Source of the DNA: Clavibacter sp.
GTDB taxonomy: Bacteria > Actinomycetota > Actinomycetes > Nanopelagicales > Nanopelagicaceae
Direction: 5' to 3'
DNA length: 51,091 bases
Assembly (NCBI GenBank): GCA_003569145.1
Contig: BGOH01000007.1
Span: 1-51,091, forward strand
Position numbers and translations under genes: made by a program
The notes under the pieces: model-generated
The model's input: only the letters and a program-made list of their open reading frames with translations
The model's database searches: none
What the model was told of the DNA's origin: nothing
In this document: one piece after another, positions 1 through 9,155 of the stretch
Numbering within the stretch: position 1 is the stretch's first letter
Layout: each line of letters begins with the position of its first letter

Positions 1-1062
1 AAAGCAGCTTTTACTGTTATTCCAGTCTGTAGTTTGCCTGAGGCGAAGCGATATTGACCGGCTAGGGTTCGCATTAAGGTTGTTTTTCCTGAGCCGTTAA
101 CGCCCACTATTGCAATGCGATCTGCGGGGCCTATATTCCAGTTGAGTTTTTCAATCAGCGTTGTTTCACCGATACTCAACTTGGCATTATGAATCTCATA
201 GACCATGTTGCCTAATCGGTTGGTGGCAAAATTTAATAACTCTGCGCTATTTCTTGGCGCAGGCTCTGCTGAGATTAATTGATTGGCAGCATCGACTCGA
301 AACTTTGGCTTTGAGGTTCTTGCAGGCGCGCCTCTGCGCAGCCAGGCAAGTTCTTTGCGAATTAAAGTTTATTCGTCTTGCATCCTCTGCTCCAGCCTGT
401 CTTGCTCTCTCAGCTTTGGCTAGAACATAGGCAGAGTAACCACCTTCATATGATTCAACTTTTCCATCTATTACCTCCCAGATGGAATCTGACACTTCAT
501 CTAAGAACCAACGATCATGGGTAATTACGACAACAGCAAGTTCGCGGCGCTTGCGAAGATGTTTAGCAAGCCAGGCCACTCCTTCGACATCAAGATGATT
601 TGTTGGTTCATCAAGTAAAACAATATCTAGGCTCTGAATAAGTAACTTTGCAATACCAACTCTTCGCTTCTCGCCTCCTGATAATGAAGCAAATGGACGA
701 TCCATAATTGAGCTTTCATATCCACCAAAGAGCCCTGCAAATATCTCTCGCACTCCAGCATCACTTGCCCACTCATGAACTTTTTTAACTCCAACCACAA
801 CATCTCGAACTGTTGCACCTACCCCCGCGCTATCAACCTGGCTAAGTGAACCAAGTTTTGCCCAGTTAGCTCTTGTGACTCGTCCGGCATCAGGCTCTTC
901 AAGGCCTGCCAGGATTTTAAGAAGTGTTGATTTGCCACCACCATTTCGACCAACAATGCCGATGCGTTCTCCTTCAGAGATTCCTAGTGAGACATCAACT
1001 AAAAGGGGGCGAATATCAAAGGCTTTTGAGACCCCTTCGATATTGATGATGTTGCGAGCCAT
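1..1062 (-). CDS. ABC-F family ATPase, truncated by window edge, one frame break
   Basis: Soluble duplicated ABC ATPase of the ABC-F type, which acts on ribosomes or in antibiotic resistance rather than in transport. The N-terminal domain shows Walker A GRNGGGKST, signature LSGGEKRR and Walker B IVLLDEPTNHLD. The frame then breaks at the AAA run at 364-366. Removing one base restores the inter-domain linker (KELAWLRRGAPARTSKPK) and a second Walker A, GVNGSGKTT, encoded near 79-105. The 3' end lies outside the window. ATG at 1062 is followed directly by the nucleotide-binding domain, as expected. It is divergent from tspO with about 50 bp between them. Family confident; which ABC-F subfamily cannot be told. 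The frame break is probably a homopolymer indel. Confidence 0.88.
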
Positions 1063-1111
1063 TGCGCAAGGTTAGCCAGAAGTGTGAACCCTACTTCGAT
1101 ACAGTCCCCTA

Positions 1112-1580
1112 GTGGATTTTAAGTTGATAGCTGCTGGTACTGGAATTCTTATAGTTCTTATCTACGCCTTTGGTTCAGGAATCTGGGTCTCTTCCTCACC
1201 CGGATGGTACTCATCGCTAAATAGGCCACCATGGCAGCCGCCAAGCTATATATTTTGGAATCATCTGGCCCTATAACTTTATGGTCTTGGGAATTGCTTC
1301 CTATCAAGTCTCACAATCATTAACTAAATCTGAAAATATCTTGTGGCTTGTTTTCTTTGGTTTAAGTGTTGCTGCTGCCCTTACCTGGGCTTATCAATTC
1401 TATGTTCCGCATAATCTCACCCTAGCTCCAATTGCTTTAACTTTATGTGCTCTTCTTACTCTCCCAGTTCTCTATCTAACATTTAAAGCAACGCTACTAA
1501 TGGGACTACTTCTTGTTCCTTATCAAATCTGGGTTGCAATTGCAGCAAGCCTTGCTTGGGGATACTCCACTCGCAATTAA
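1112..1580 (+). CDS. tspO: TspO/MBR (tryptophan-rich sensory) protein, one frame break
   Basis: Small polytopic membrane protein of the TspO/peripheral benzodiazepine receptor family, which binds tetrapyrroles and is linked to porphyrin and stress signalling. From GTG at 1112 the frame reads the family hallmark LNRPPWQPPS and then breaks in the TTTT run at 1253-1256. Dropping one T continues as FGIIWPYNFMVLG, where the family usually has F-x-P-x-W-x-x-Y, and runs through further hydrophobic segments to TAA at 1580. Repaired length is about 155 residues, the normal size. TTG at 1124 is an alternative start. The stop overlaps the convergent MFS gene by 4 bp. Without the repair only a 99-residue C-terminal piece from 1281 is visible. 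Confidence 0.8.
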
Positions 1581-2761
1581 GCAGTTTTATCATCAAGAGT
1601 TGCAGCAGATACAACGCCAGCAGATGCTACTAATACTCCTAGGCCGATAAAGACTGAGCTTGCTCCAAATGGCGCAGCAAGGGCTCCTGCTGCAAGAGGA
1701 ACTAAAAACTGGCCAATTCGATTACCAAATAATCTAATTGATATTGCCATAGCTCGCTCTTGAGATGGAGTTTTCTTTGAAACTATCGACATAGTTAGTG
1801 GTTGGCCAATGCCTAGTAAGAATCCAACTATGGCCATAGCTAAACAAAGTGCAATTGAACTATTGGCATAGATTGAAGCAAACAAGAATAGAGCTGAGAA
1901 GAAGATGCTGTAATTCATCGTCCTTGCAGATCCATAGCTCTTTGTTAATCGACCTAGTAGAAATCTTGAAATCATTGCTGCTGCTGAGCGAATCGAGAGA
2001 ATTGCTCCAATTACAACGGGACTTATGCCTTTCTCTGTTCCCACAAGAGGCAAAATAACTACTAATACATCATTTGCTGCAGCTACCGATAGCGAGGTCC
2101 AGATAGCAGGTTTGATTCCAGGGCGAGAGAGAACATCTCTGGCTTTAATTGCTCCCGCTGCATCTCGCTCCTGCTGAGTTCTCACCTCTTTTATTGATTT
2201 AAAGAGAAAGAAGGGAACAAGTGATAAGAGGGCAAGAAGCGCTGCAAATATAAAGGCAGAGCTTGAAGAGCGCGGCAAGACTCCTGCAGATCCTGCAATT
2301 AAACCTCCAAGAATTGGCCCCACACTATGACCAAGTGATGTTGCAAAAGAGAAATATCCAAAGTTTTGATCCTGAAGATTCATAGCGCTTCGATTAGCAA
2401 CCATTGCTTGACTTGCTGCAACATTTGAAAGATGAGCAACGCCAGCAAGAGCTGTGGCAGCAGCAATTGCAATAAAGTTATTAAGGAAAGCAAAGGCAAC
2501 TCCAAGAATTATGAAAGAGAAACAACCAATAAATAGCAGCGGGATTTCTCCAAATCTTCCGACCCATCTGCCCATCGGAACTGCTATTAATAAAGGAAGC
2601 AGAGCATAGATAGAGGCTATTAGACCAATCTCATATCCAGATGCTCCGTTTTCCAAAGCTCGATAAGTAATCATCGGGCGCATCACATAGATACTTGCTT
2701 GCGCTAGGGCAACATTTATAAGAAGAGCCCATAACCAACTATTTGTAGAACGGCTGGTCAT
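1577..2761 (-). CDS. MFS transporter
   Basis: Major facilitator superfamily permease of 394 residues with about 12 hydrophobic segments and an MFS-type loop (MGRWVGRFG) after the second helix. The ATG at 2761 overlaps the tctA stop as ATGA, so it is translationally coupled to the tripartite tricarboxylate transporter genes and is the last gene of that operon. Substrate cannot be assigned from sequence. The context suggests a related organic acid, an efflux route for a product, or an unrelated passenger. Confidence 0.85.
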   Translation of the reverse strand: MTSRSTNSWLWALLINVALAQASIYVMRPMITYRALENGASGYEIGLIASIYALLPLLIAVPMGRWVGRFGEIPLLFIGCFSFIILGVAFAFLNNFIAIAAATALAGVAHLSNVAASQAMVANRSAMNLQDQNFGYFSFATSLGHSVGPILGGLIAGSAGVLPRSSSSAFIFAALLALLSLVPFFLFKSIKEVRTQQERDAAGAIKARDVLSRPGIKPAIWTSLSVAAANDVLVVILPLVGTEKGISPVVIGAILSIRSAAAMISRFLLGRLTKSYGSARTMNYSIFFSALFLFASIYANSSIALCLAMAIVGFLLGIGQPLTMSIVSKKTPSQERAMAISIRLFGNRIGQFLVPLAAGALAAPFGASSVFIGLGVLVASAGVVSAATLDDKTA

Positions 2762-4263
2762 TTTCTTAAGCCTTGACCCGCCTTACCTTTAACTAACTTC
2801 ATAAGTGCAGGTGCAAATAGAACAAGAATCAGAGTCAAGTAAATAACTTTAGGTAATAACCCGCTTACGAGAATTGAATAGTCGCCATTACTTAGCTGAA
2901 CTGCTTGGCGGAATTGAATCTCAACAACAGGACCCAGAATTACTCCCAGAACTAATGGGGTATTTGGAATTCCAAATCTACGGAAGAGATAACCTACAAA
3001 GCCCAGAACGAAGGCTAAACGCAGATCAAATGTGGAGTTATTTAGGCTATAAGCGCCCAAAAGGCCAAAGGTTGTAATTCCGGCATATAGATAATGCCTT
3101 GGAATATGAAGAAGTTGAATCCAGATTCTAATTAGAGGCAAATTAATTAGCAGAAGAAGTGTATTTCCAATAAATAAACTGGCAATTAGTGTCCAAACTA
3201 GTGGTGCATTCATCTCAAAGAGCATTGGGCCAGGTTGGATATTAAAGTTTCTTATCGCAACCAACATAATTGCAGCTGTTGCTGAAGTTGGAAGGCCTAG
3301 CGCAAGAAGTGGAACTAGAACTCCTGCCGCGTTGGCATTATTTGCTGCCTCGGGGCCTGCAACTCCCTCAATAGCGCCATTTCCAAACTCTTCTTTATTT
3401 TTCGATAGCTTCTTTTCAACTGAGTAGCTAATAAAAGTTGGAATCTCTGATCCACCAGCAGGGATAATTCCCATAGGAAATCCGATTGCCGTTCCTCTCA
3501 GCCAAGGCTTCCAGGATCTACGGAAATCTTCACGGTCCATCCAAACTTTTCCTTTAACCGGAAGCACCTGCCAACTCTTATCTTGAAAGCGACTTGCATA
3601 GTAAATGACTTCACCAAGTGCAAAGAAAGAAATGATGACAACAATTACTTCAAGGCCATCTGTTGCTTCTTGAATTCCAAATGAAAGTCTATTTATTCCA
3701 GTTTGTTGATCAGCTCCAACAAGTCCAAAAATTAAGCCAACAGATAATGAAACGAGCCCTCTAACCCTTGATGATCCAAGAAGAGTTCCAACTGTTGCAA
3801 AGGCAAAGACAATTAAAGCTACATATCCAGCAGGTTGAACTTTTAGCGCAAGTTCAGCTAGCGCAGGAGCTGCTGCTGCCAACATTATTGTTGCAATCAG
3901 ACCTGCCACAAATGAGCCAAGTGCTGCAGTTGTAAGAGCTGCTCCCGCTCTGCCATTTCGTGCCATCTTATGGCCTTCAACTGAAGTGATTACTGAGCCA
4001 GCCTCACCTGGGGTATTAAGCAAAATCGAGGTTGTTGAGCCGCCATACATCGCTCCATAGAAGACGGCAGCAAACATAATTAAAGCTGATGTGGGATCAA
4101 CTGAAAGCGTGACGGGCAGAAGAAGTGCAATAGCAAGGGCTGGACCAATTCCTGGCAGAACTCCAACTAGAGTTCCAAGAAAGGTTCCAAGTAAGCCATA
4201 AAGTAAATTTTGCGCTGTTAGCGCATTTGAAAAGCCTTCAAGTAATAAATCTAGATTTCCCAC
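2758..4263 (-). CDS. tctA: Tripartite tricarboxylate transporter, large membrane subunit TctA
   Basis: Large membrane subunit of a TTT-family secondary transporter that works with a binding protein (TctC) and a small membrane subunit (TctB) to import carboxylates by ion symport. Length 501 residues is typical. Conserved family segments are visible: [17 protein letters not shown] at residues 35-50, [15 protein letters not shown] near 73-87, and [13 protein letters not shown] in the middle. It begins with GTG at 4263, abutting the tctB stop, and its TGA overlaps the start of the MFS gene. Substrate (citrate, tartrate, glutarate, terephthalate and others are known in the family) is not deducible. 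Confidence 0.93.
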   Translation of the reverse strand: MGNLDLLLEGFSNALTAQNLLYGLLGTFLGTLVGVLPGIGPALAIALLLPVTLSVDPTSALIMFAAVFYGAMYGGSTTSILLNTPGEAGSVITSVEGHKMARNGRAGAALTTAALGSFVAGLIATIMLAAAAPALAELALKVQPAGYVALIVFAFATVGTLLGSSRVRGLVSLSVGLIFGLVGADQQTGINRLSFGIQEATDGLEVIVVIISFFALGEVIYYASRFQDKSWQVLPVKGKVWMDREDFRRSWKPWLRGTAIGFPMGIIPAGGSEIPTFISYSVEKKLSKNKEEFGNGAIEGVAGPEAANNANAAGVLVPLLALGLPTSATAAIMLVAIRNFNIQPGPMLFEMNAPLVWTLIASLFIGNTLLLLINLPLIRIWIQLLHIPRHYLYAGITTFGLLGAYSLNNSTFDLRLAFVLGFVGYLFRRFGIPNTPLVLGVILGPVVEIQFRQAVQLSNGDYSILVSGLLPKVIYLTLILVLFAPALMKLVKGKAGQGLRK

Positions 4264-4782
4264 TTATCCCTCAACTTCTCTGGCAAGGCCAAGTAGGTTT
4301 TCAAAAATTCCATCGGGCAAGAAGATTCTCAAACCTTTAGAAAAGACGAAGTAGACAACTACTGCAAAAACAAAGGAAATTAATATATCTTTCAAAAACT
4401 TTCTAGATCCAAAAGCATATGCCACTCCAAAGAAAGTTAGCGAAGCAGCTGCGATATATCCGGCAGGCTCAAGCAGCACTATATGAATCAGAATTGAGGC
4501 AAGAAGAATTGACATCGTTTTGACATCAGGACGTAGCTGAGCAGCTCCAGCTTCAGTGCCCTCTGCGATTCCTAGCTTTCCTCGCAAGACTTGAATGATT
4601 AGAAGTAAAGCTACAAAAGTTGTAAAGAAACCAATTATTAATTCAAAAGTCTTTGGGCTAACGACTGAGTAAACCCCAGGCTCTTCTAAAGTAAAGGCGT
4701 CATATAAAACAAATAACCCGAGCAGTAGAAATGCTAAGGCAAAAATCGCTTCAGCAAGTACTGCTCGGGTTACTTTAATCAT
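4264..4782 (-). CDS. tctB: Tripartite tricarboxylate transporter, small membrane subunit TctB
   Basis: 172-residue hydrophobic protein with about four membrane segments, the usual size for the small TTT subunit that partners TctA. Sequence conservation in this family is weak, so the call rests on topology, length and its place between tctC and tctA. It follows tctC by 17 bp and abuts tctA. Confidence 0.88.
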   Translation of the reverse strand: MIKVTRAVLAEAIFALAFLLLGLFVLYDAFTLEEPGVYSVVSPKTFELIIGFFTTFVALLLIIQVLRGKLGIAEGTEAGAAQLRPDVKTMSILLASILIHIVLLEPAGYIAAASLTFFGVAYAFGSRKFLKDILISFVFAVVVYFVFSKGLRIFLPDGIFENLLGLAREVEG

Positions 4783-4799
4783 CTACTTATTAAGTTTTT

Positions 4800-5927
4800 T
4801 TATAGACCGATTTCAGCGATAAATGCCTTTATCTGTGGAATGTGGGTCTTTAAGAAGGATTCAAAATCCTTCCCGCCAGCAAATTCGTCATACCACTTAT
4901 TGGTTGCAAGAGTTTGCTTCCAAGTATCGGTAGAACGCATTACATCCATAACCTTTACAAAGTTAAGGCGATTGGCTTCGCTGATATCAGCTGGTGCCAT
5001 AACTCCGCGCCAGTTTCCATAAACCAAGTTATAGCCCTGCTGAATAAAGGTTTTGCCCTTTACGCCAGCAATTGGCTTAGGAGATGAAATTCCAAGAATG
5101 CGTAGTCTGTTATCTGCAACATATGGCAGAACATCAACGATTCCGATAACTCCAACTGGGGCTGCTCCGCTTAGAACCTTAGTAAGTGGCTCTGATCCGG
5201 TACCAACAACATAGTTGAGCTTGGAAATTGGAACATTAGCGGTCTTAAGAAGAGCACCAATTACCTGGTGATCAACGCCGCCGACATTTCCACCTGAGAC
5301 CGCAATTGCGCGACCGTTGGTGTTAACGTCATTTACAAACTGATTCAAAGTCTTGTACTTCGAATTAGCTGGAACGAAGATTGCGTTGTATTCGCGCATA
5401 ACTCGCGCAATTGGAACAGAGGCAAGAAGATCTGATGTGTTCTTGTTTGCTACCTGAGCCATACCGCCAGTTAGAGCAATACCAATAATAAGAGCTGAAT
5501 TCTGCTTGCCCTTAATGGTCTGGAAGTGTGCAAGACCGGTAGTTCCACCAGCACCAGGCTTGAAATCTGTGGTGCTTGTAGTTAGCAAACCTTCTGCAAT
5601 TAGAGTTTTTGAAATTGCATCAGTTGTTGCTGAGTATCCTCCAGGACCTGCAGGTACTGTCCAATCAATTGTGGTTAGCGGCTTTAGATCTGGATACCAC
5701 CAACGAAGGCTGCCAGCAGCCGTTCCAACGGTAACTTTGGTGCAGGTGAGGTTTGAGCCCTCTACGCCGCGAGCCTTAGCAACCATTCCAGCGCGTCCGC
5801 ACTCATCTCCAGCTTTTGCTTTTGATGATGGAACTTTTGCAGCACTCGCTGAAGTTGTTCCAGATATAACTAGCGCAAATGAAGTTAGCGCTACTGCTGC
5901 CGCAGTAAGTGTTTTTTTCAAAGACAT
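4800..5927 (-). CDS. tctC: Tripartite tricarboxylate transporter substrate-binding protein TctC
   Basis: Extracytoplasmic Bug/TctC-type binding protein, 375 residues from ATG 5927. That start has an AGGAG ribosome site 8 bases upstream and gives a clean signal peptide (MSLKKT, hydrophobic core, ASA|A cleavage near residue 29). The ORF can be extended upstream, but that would bury the signal peptide. The Bug fold runs from about residue 80 to the end (GGTTGLAHFQTI, GGVDHQVIGALL). There is no lipobox cysteine. Odd feature: residues 40-78 form an extra small module with two cysteines (C43, C62) ending in a WWYPD stretch, absent from ordinary TctC. First gene of the tctCBA-MFS operon and divergent from nagA. 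Confidence 0.92.
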   Translation of the reverse strand: MSLKKTLTAAAVALTSFALVISGTTSASAAKVPSSKAKAGDECGRAGMVAKARGVEGSNLTCTKVTVGTAAGSLRWWYPDLKPLTTIDWTVPAGPGGYSATTDAISKTLIAEGLLTTSTTDFKPGAGGTTGLAHFQTIKGKQNSALIIGIALTGGMAQVANKNTSDLLASVPIARVMREYNAIFVPANSKYKTLNQFVNDVNTNGRAIAVSGGNVGGVDHQVIGALLKTANVPISKLNYVVGTGSEPLTKVLSGAAPVGVIGIVDVLPYVADNRLRILGISSPKPIAGVKGKTFIQQGYNLVYGNWRGVMAPADISEANRLNFVKVMDVMRSTDTWKQTLATNKWYDEFAGGKDFESFLKTHIPQIKAFIAEIGL

Positions 5928-5944
5928 TAGTTCTCCTATTTTTT

Positions 5945-5988
5945 TCTCTCGAGGGTGAGAGAAGAGCCCTACCGTATCGGCCCCGATA
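5945..5988. promoter_or_regulatory. Inverted repeats between tctC and nagA
   Basis: The 130-bp divergent region holds two perfect inverted repeats: TCTCTC-GAGGGT-GAGAGA at 5945-5962 and TATCGG-CC-CCGATA at 5975-5988. Either could be an operator for one of the divergent operons, or a leader hairpin in the tctC mRNA. No regulator binding site of known type is recognised. Confidence 0.35.
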
Positions 5989-6057
5989 GCTTGAGAGAAG
6001 GCGTTTTCAGCCTCAGATTGATAACACTTTGGTGAAAAAGGGCCAAAAACTGCCATT

Positions 6058-7149
6058 ATGAGCCCTATGAAGTTCTTTGCCTCACATCTAGCTACATCCA
6101 TGAGAACTTATGAGGGGATGACTCTAAGCGTTGAAAATGGGGTAATAACTGATATTCAAAGCGGCAGAGCCGCTGGGGCTATCCCGCTTAGTGGAATGGT
6201 TATTCCAGGCTTTGTTGACCTTCACTGTCATGGTGGAGGTGGCTATGACTTGTCTATAGATCCTAAAGGTGCTGAGTTTCATTTAAGACATGGAAGTACC
6301 ACCCTCCTTGCAAGTTTTATCTCTGAGCCGGTTGACTTAATTAAAGAAAAAATCTCCAAATTAAAACTTGAGAGAAACTTAATTGGAATTCATCTTGAGG
6401 GTCCATATTTATCACATATTCATTGTGGGGCCCATAAAAAAGAGTATTTACTCCCGCCCAAAATGGATGACATAAAAGAATATGTTTCTAGTGGCAAGGT
6501 TCGTTATATAACAATTGCTCCAGAAATTGATGGGGCCCTTGAGGCGATTTCATACCTTGCCAGAAATAATGTAAAAGTTGCTATCGGACACAGCGCAGCG
6601 ACATCTGAAGATATCAAGCAAGCGATGTCAAATGGAGCAGTTAGCGTTACTCATTTCTACAATGGCATGAGAAAAGATTTAGATGACAAAAGTTGTCTTG
6701 CCGGATTTAGCCTTAATCAAAGTTCACTTCTTTTAGAATTAGTGATGGATGGAGTCCATGTCCCATTTGAGATTTTGAAAGAGGTAATCAAGCGAGCCCC
6801 AAATCGAATAATCGCAATAACCGATGCAGCTCCCTTTGCTGGAAATTTAGATGGCGACTATCAACTAGGTGAGTTGCCTGTGAAAGTTTCAGGTGGAGTT
6901 GCCCGCTTAAGCAGTAATGGGGCACTTGCTGGAAGTATGCTGACAATGGTTCAGGCCTTTAAAAATGCGATGGTTAACCTAGAACTTGACTTAGTTACTG
7001 CAGTTAACTTTTTTTCTACAAATCCAGCTAAATTGCTCGGGGAAGACCATGTTGGCGATATTGCTGTTGGAAAGAAGGCAAACTTTCTCACATTTGATCA
7101 AGAGTGGAACCTAAATGAGGTCTACTTTGAAGGCGAGTTAGTTTCCTAG
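6058..7149 (+). CDS. nagA: N-acetylglucosamine-6-phosphate deacetylase
   Basis: Amidohydrolase-superfamily enzyme that deacetylates GlcNAc-6-phosphate to glucosamine-6-phosphate in the cytoplasm, the entry step for amino-sugar use or recycling. 363 residues, normal length. Metal and catalytic motifs are in place: HxH at residues 56-58 (VDLHCHGGGG), HLEGPYL near 125, IGHSAA, THFYNGM, and the catalytic aspartate in ITDAAPFAG. An internal ATG at 6067 (MKFFASHL) is an equally reasonable start; no clear ribosome site decides between them. Its product would feed the NagB-II-type deaminase encoded at 16921-17959. The end overlaps the convergent GNAT gene by 12 bp. Confidence 0.94.
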   Translation: MSPMKFFASHLATSMRTYEGMTLSVENGVITDIQSGRAAGAIPLSGMVIPGFVDLHCHGGGGYDLSIDPKGAEFHLRHGSTTLLASFISEPVDLIKEKISKLKLERNLIGIHLEGPYLSHIHCGAHKKEYLLPPKMDDIKEYVSSGKVRYITIAPEIDGALEAISYLARNNVKVAIGHSAATSEDIKQAMSNGAVSVTHFYNGMRKDLDDKSCLAGFSLNQSSLLLELVMDGVHVPFEILKEVIKRAPNRIIAITDAAPFAGNLDGDYQLGELPVKVSGGVARLSSNGALAGSMLTMVQAFKNAMVNLELDLVTAVNFFSTNPAKLLGEDHVGDIAVGKKANFLTFDQEWNLNEVYFEGELVS

Positions 7150-7608
7150 GTCTTTCAAAGCTTTACCCGAAGTTCGATAAACGGTCCATTCATCCATAGC
7201 TTCAGCTCCAAGGCTTCTATAGAACTCTATTGCTGGTGAATTCCAATCAAGGACCCACCATTGCAAGCGACCATAACCTTTTTCATCACAAATCTTTGCC
7301 AAGTGTTTTAAGAGCGCTTTGCCATAACCACGTCCTCGATATTCAGGTTTAATGAAAAGATCTTCCAAGTAGATTCCATGTTTTGCCTGCCAAGTAGAGT
7401 AATTGAGAAACCAAATAGCCATCCCCGCTATCTGCCCATCAACTTCAACTAAGTCACAAAAGACTCTCGGATCACTGGCAAAGATTGTATTAAGCAAGTT
7501 TTCTTTACTTGCCTCAACTTGCTCTGGGGCTTTTTCATAAGTGGCAAGATCGTTTATGAGTTGAAGCACTTCTCCAACTTCTTCGCTTTTTGCTGGACGA
7601 ATTATCAA
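7138..7608 (-). CDS. GNAT family N-acetyltransferase
   Basis: 156-residue single-domain GNAT enzyme using acetyl-CoA. The pyrophosphate-binding motif A is clear (YRGRGYGKALLKHL) and the C-terminal W-x-x-x-x-W-N-x-x-A-x-x-FYRSLGA segment resembles the diamine/thialysine acetyltransferase branch, though the substrate is not certain. The start overlaps the end of the SDR gene (ATGA-type), so the two are co-translated. Confidence 0.85.
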   Translation of the reverse strand: MIIRPAKSEEVGEVLQLINDLATYEKAPEQVEASKENLLNTIFASDPRVFCDLVEVDGQIAGMAIWFLNYSTWQAKHGIYLEDLFIKPEYRGRGYGKALLKHLAKICDEKGYGRLQWWVLDWNSPAIEFYRSLGAEAMDEWTVYRTSGKALKDLGN

Positions 7609-8357
7609 GCTCGCTCCTCTTTAATGGAATTGCCGCCATCAACAATAATTGTTTGGCCTGTTATGTAGGAAGCCCCTGGAGTTGAAAGCCAAGCTATAGC
7701 TGATGCAATTTCATCAGATCTTCCCCCACGCCCCATAGGGACAGATAAGCCTTGAGACTTTTCACTCTCACTTATTGAATCAGTAGCAATCCATCCTGGA
7801 AGTATCGCATTACAAGTAATTCCATATTTTGCTTCATCAAGTGCTATTGATTTAGTTAATCCAACAAGTGCCGCTTTTGCTGTTGCATAAACGGGTTGAT
7901 TTCTCATTGCCATCACAGGACCGGTCAAGCTACTAATCATGATGATTCTGCCACTTTGGGACTTTCGAATCTTTGGCAGGAAATACTTTGTTGCAAGAAA
8001 GGCAGTCTCTAGATTTCTTGACATACCTATTTGAAGCGCCTCTAGCGAAACTTGCGAGATATCAGTTGCTTCATTTGGGCCTGCAGGGGAGGTAACACTT
8101 GTCATACCAGCGTTATTAACCAAGATATCTAGGCTTGAAATCTGAGATTCCAAAGCCTGCACATCGCTTTCACTTGTTAGGTCGGCAATGAATCCTTTTG
8201 CTCCAAGCTCTTCAGCTCTTTTATATATGCGATCAGAAGTTGAAGTAATAAAGACTTCTGCACCAAGTTCCTTAAGAGCCTTAGCGGCTGCAAAACCTAT
8301 TCCTGAAGCGTCTCCCGCTCCAGTGACTAGGGCTTTCAAGGAATCAAGTCTAAACAC
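7605..8357 (-). CDS. Short-chain dehydrogenase/reductase (SDR)
   Basis: Classical SDR of 250 residues. It has a Rossmann nucleotide motif (TGAGDASGIG), NNAG at the end of strand 4, the catalytic serine in MISSLTG and the catalytic pair YATAK, then the PG motif (LPGWIATD) and a C-terminal GQTIIVDGG. FabG-like in overall form, but position in an amino-sugar and carbohydrate island suggests a sugar or sugar-acid dehydrogenase. Substrate not assignable. It lies 66 bp downstream of the SIS gene and is coupled to the GNAT gene behind it. Confidence 0.88.
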   Translation of the reverse strand: MFRLDSLKALVTGAGDASGIGFAAAKALKELGAEVFITSTSDRIYKRAEELGAKGFIADLTSESDVQALESQISSLDILVNNAGMTSVTSPAGPNEATDISQVSLEALQIGMSRNLETAFLATKYFLPKIRKSQSGRIIMISSLTGPVMAMRNQPVYATAKAALVGLTKSIALDEAKYGITCNAILPGWIATDSISESEKSQGLSVPMGRGGRSDEIASAIAWLSTPGASYITGQTIIVDGGNSIKEERA

Positions 8358-8423
8358 ATAACTACTTTAGTGACCTAACCTTTGTTCCCGCTACCGCCTA
8401 ATTGATAACCTTTGTAAAAATAC

Positions 8424-9155
8424 TCATAAAATTGAGACCCGCTCTTTAAGTATAGATAGTAACTCTGAGTTTCTTGAATCACCGTCCAGGGTATTACTAC
8501 TACTAAATATTTCTGGTTTATAACCATTTTCAATCATTATTTCTACTGATCGAACCACAAGTGCATTTACTATAGCTGTGCCCAAAACTGTTGATGTTGG
8601 GCCAGTCTTTTCCTCAAGTCCTGGATAAGCAATTGTTGCATCCCCAACCTGCCCCAGGTTGTCTATCGTTATATCCGCAAGCTCATGAATTTTTCTCCCC
8701 TGCGCTCTTGCTGCTGGAGATGTGGCGTGTTTCAGACTTGTGATAGCAATCAACTTTAAGCCTAACTGTTTGACTTGATTTCCAATCGCTTCAACCAGGG
8801 CATTGCCACCAGAATTTGAGGCAATGATGAAGATATCGCCTTTGCGAAGCTCATGTTTTGCCAGAATATTCATTGCTAGCCCAGGGTTTCGTTCCAGTTC
8901 AGTGCTCCTGCTTGCGTTCTTGTGAAGCATCAGGTCCTCCTCGAGGATTGGATTTACGGAACCAAGGCCGCCTGCTCTGTAAAACATCTCCTCTGCCAAC
9001 ATATGAGAATGCCCTGTACCAAAAACGTGAATCAATCCATCATTCTGGAGTGATTGAGCAATAAGACCGGCAGCGTCTTCAACTTGTTGGCAGTCTTGCT
9101 GCAAAATTGTCAGTAAATCAATTAAATTTGATAGATATGCTTGATGTGATTTCAT
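8424..9155 (-). CDS. SIS-domain sugar isomerase family protein (UPF0309-like)
   Basis: 243-residue protein with one SIS phosphosugar-binding fold. It shows HVFGTGHSHMLAEEMFYRAGG at its N-terminal side and the second loop IIASNSGGNALVEA. This pattern matches the uncharacterised sugar-isomerase-domain family often called UPF0309. SIS folds bind phosphorylated sugars, either as enzymes or as sensors. It overlaps the GntR gene by 4 bp (ATGA), so regulator and SIS protein are co-translated, which is suggestive of an amino-sugar phosphate isomerase or effector-handling role. Exact reaction unknown. Confidence 0.82.
   Translation of the reverse strand: MKSHQAYLSNLIDLLTILQQDCQQVEDAAGLIAQSLQNDGLIHVFGTGHSHMLAEEMFYRAGGLGSVNPILEEDLMLHKNASRSTELERNPGLAMNILAKHELRKGDIFIIASNSGGNALVEAIGNQVKQLGLKLIAITSLKHATSPAARAQGRKIHELADITIDNLGQVGDATIAYPGLEEKTGPTSTVLGTAIVNALVVRSVEIMIENGYKPEIFSSSNTLDGDSRNSELLSILKERVSIL

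Noticed and set aside
161-430. Plus-strand open frame of about 89 codons opposite the ABC-F gene
   Set aside because: It is the antisense shadow of the conserved ABC-F linker and second Walker A; composition is leucine/arginine-rich and matches no family.
7605-8357. Assigning the SDR as FabG of fatty-acid synthesis
   Set aside because: No other fatty-acid synthesis gene is nearby and general SDR motifs do not identify the substrate.
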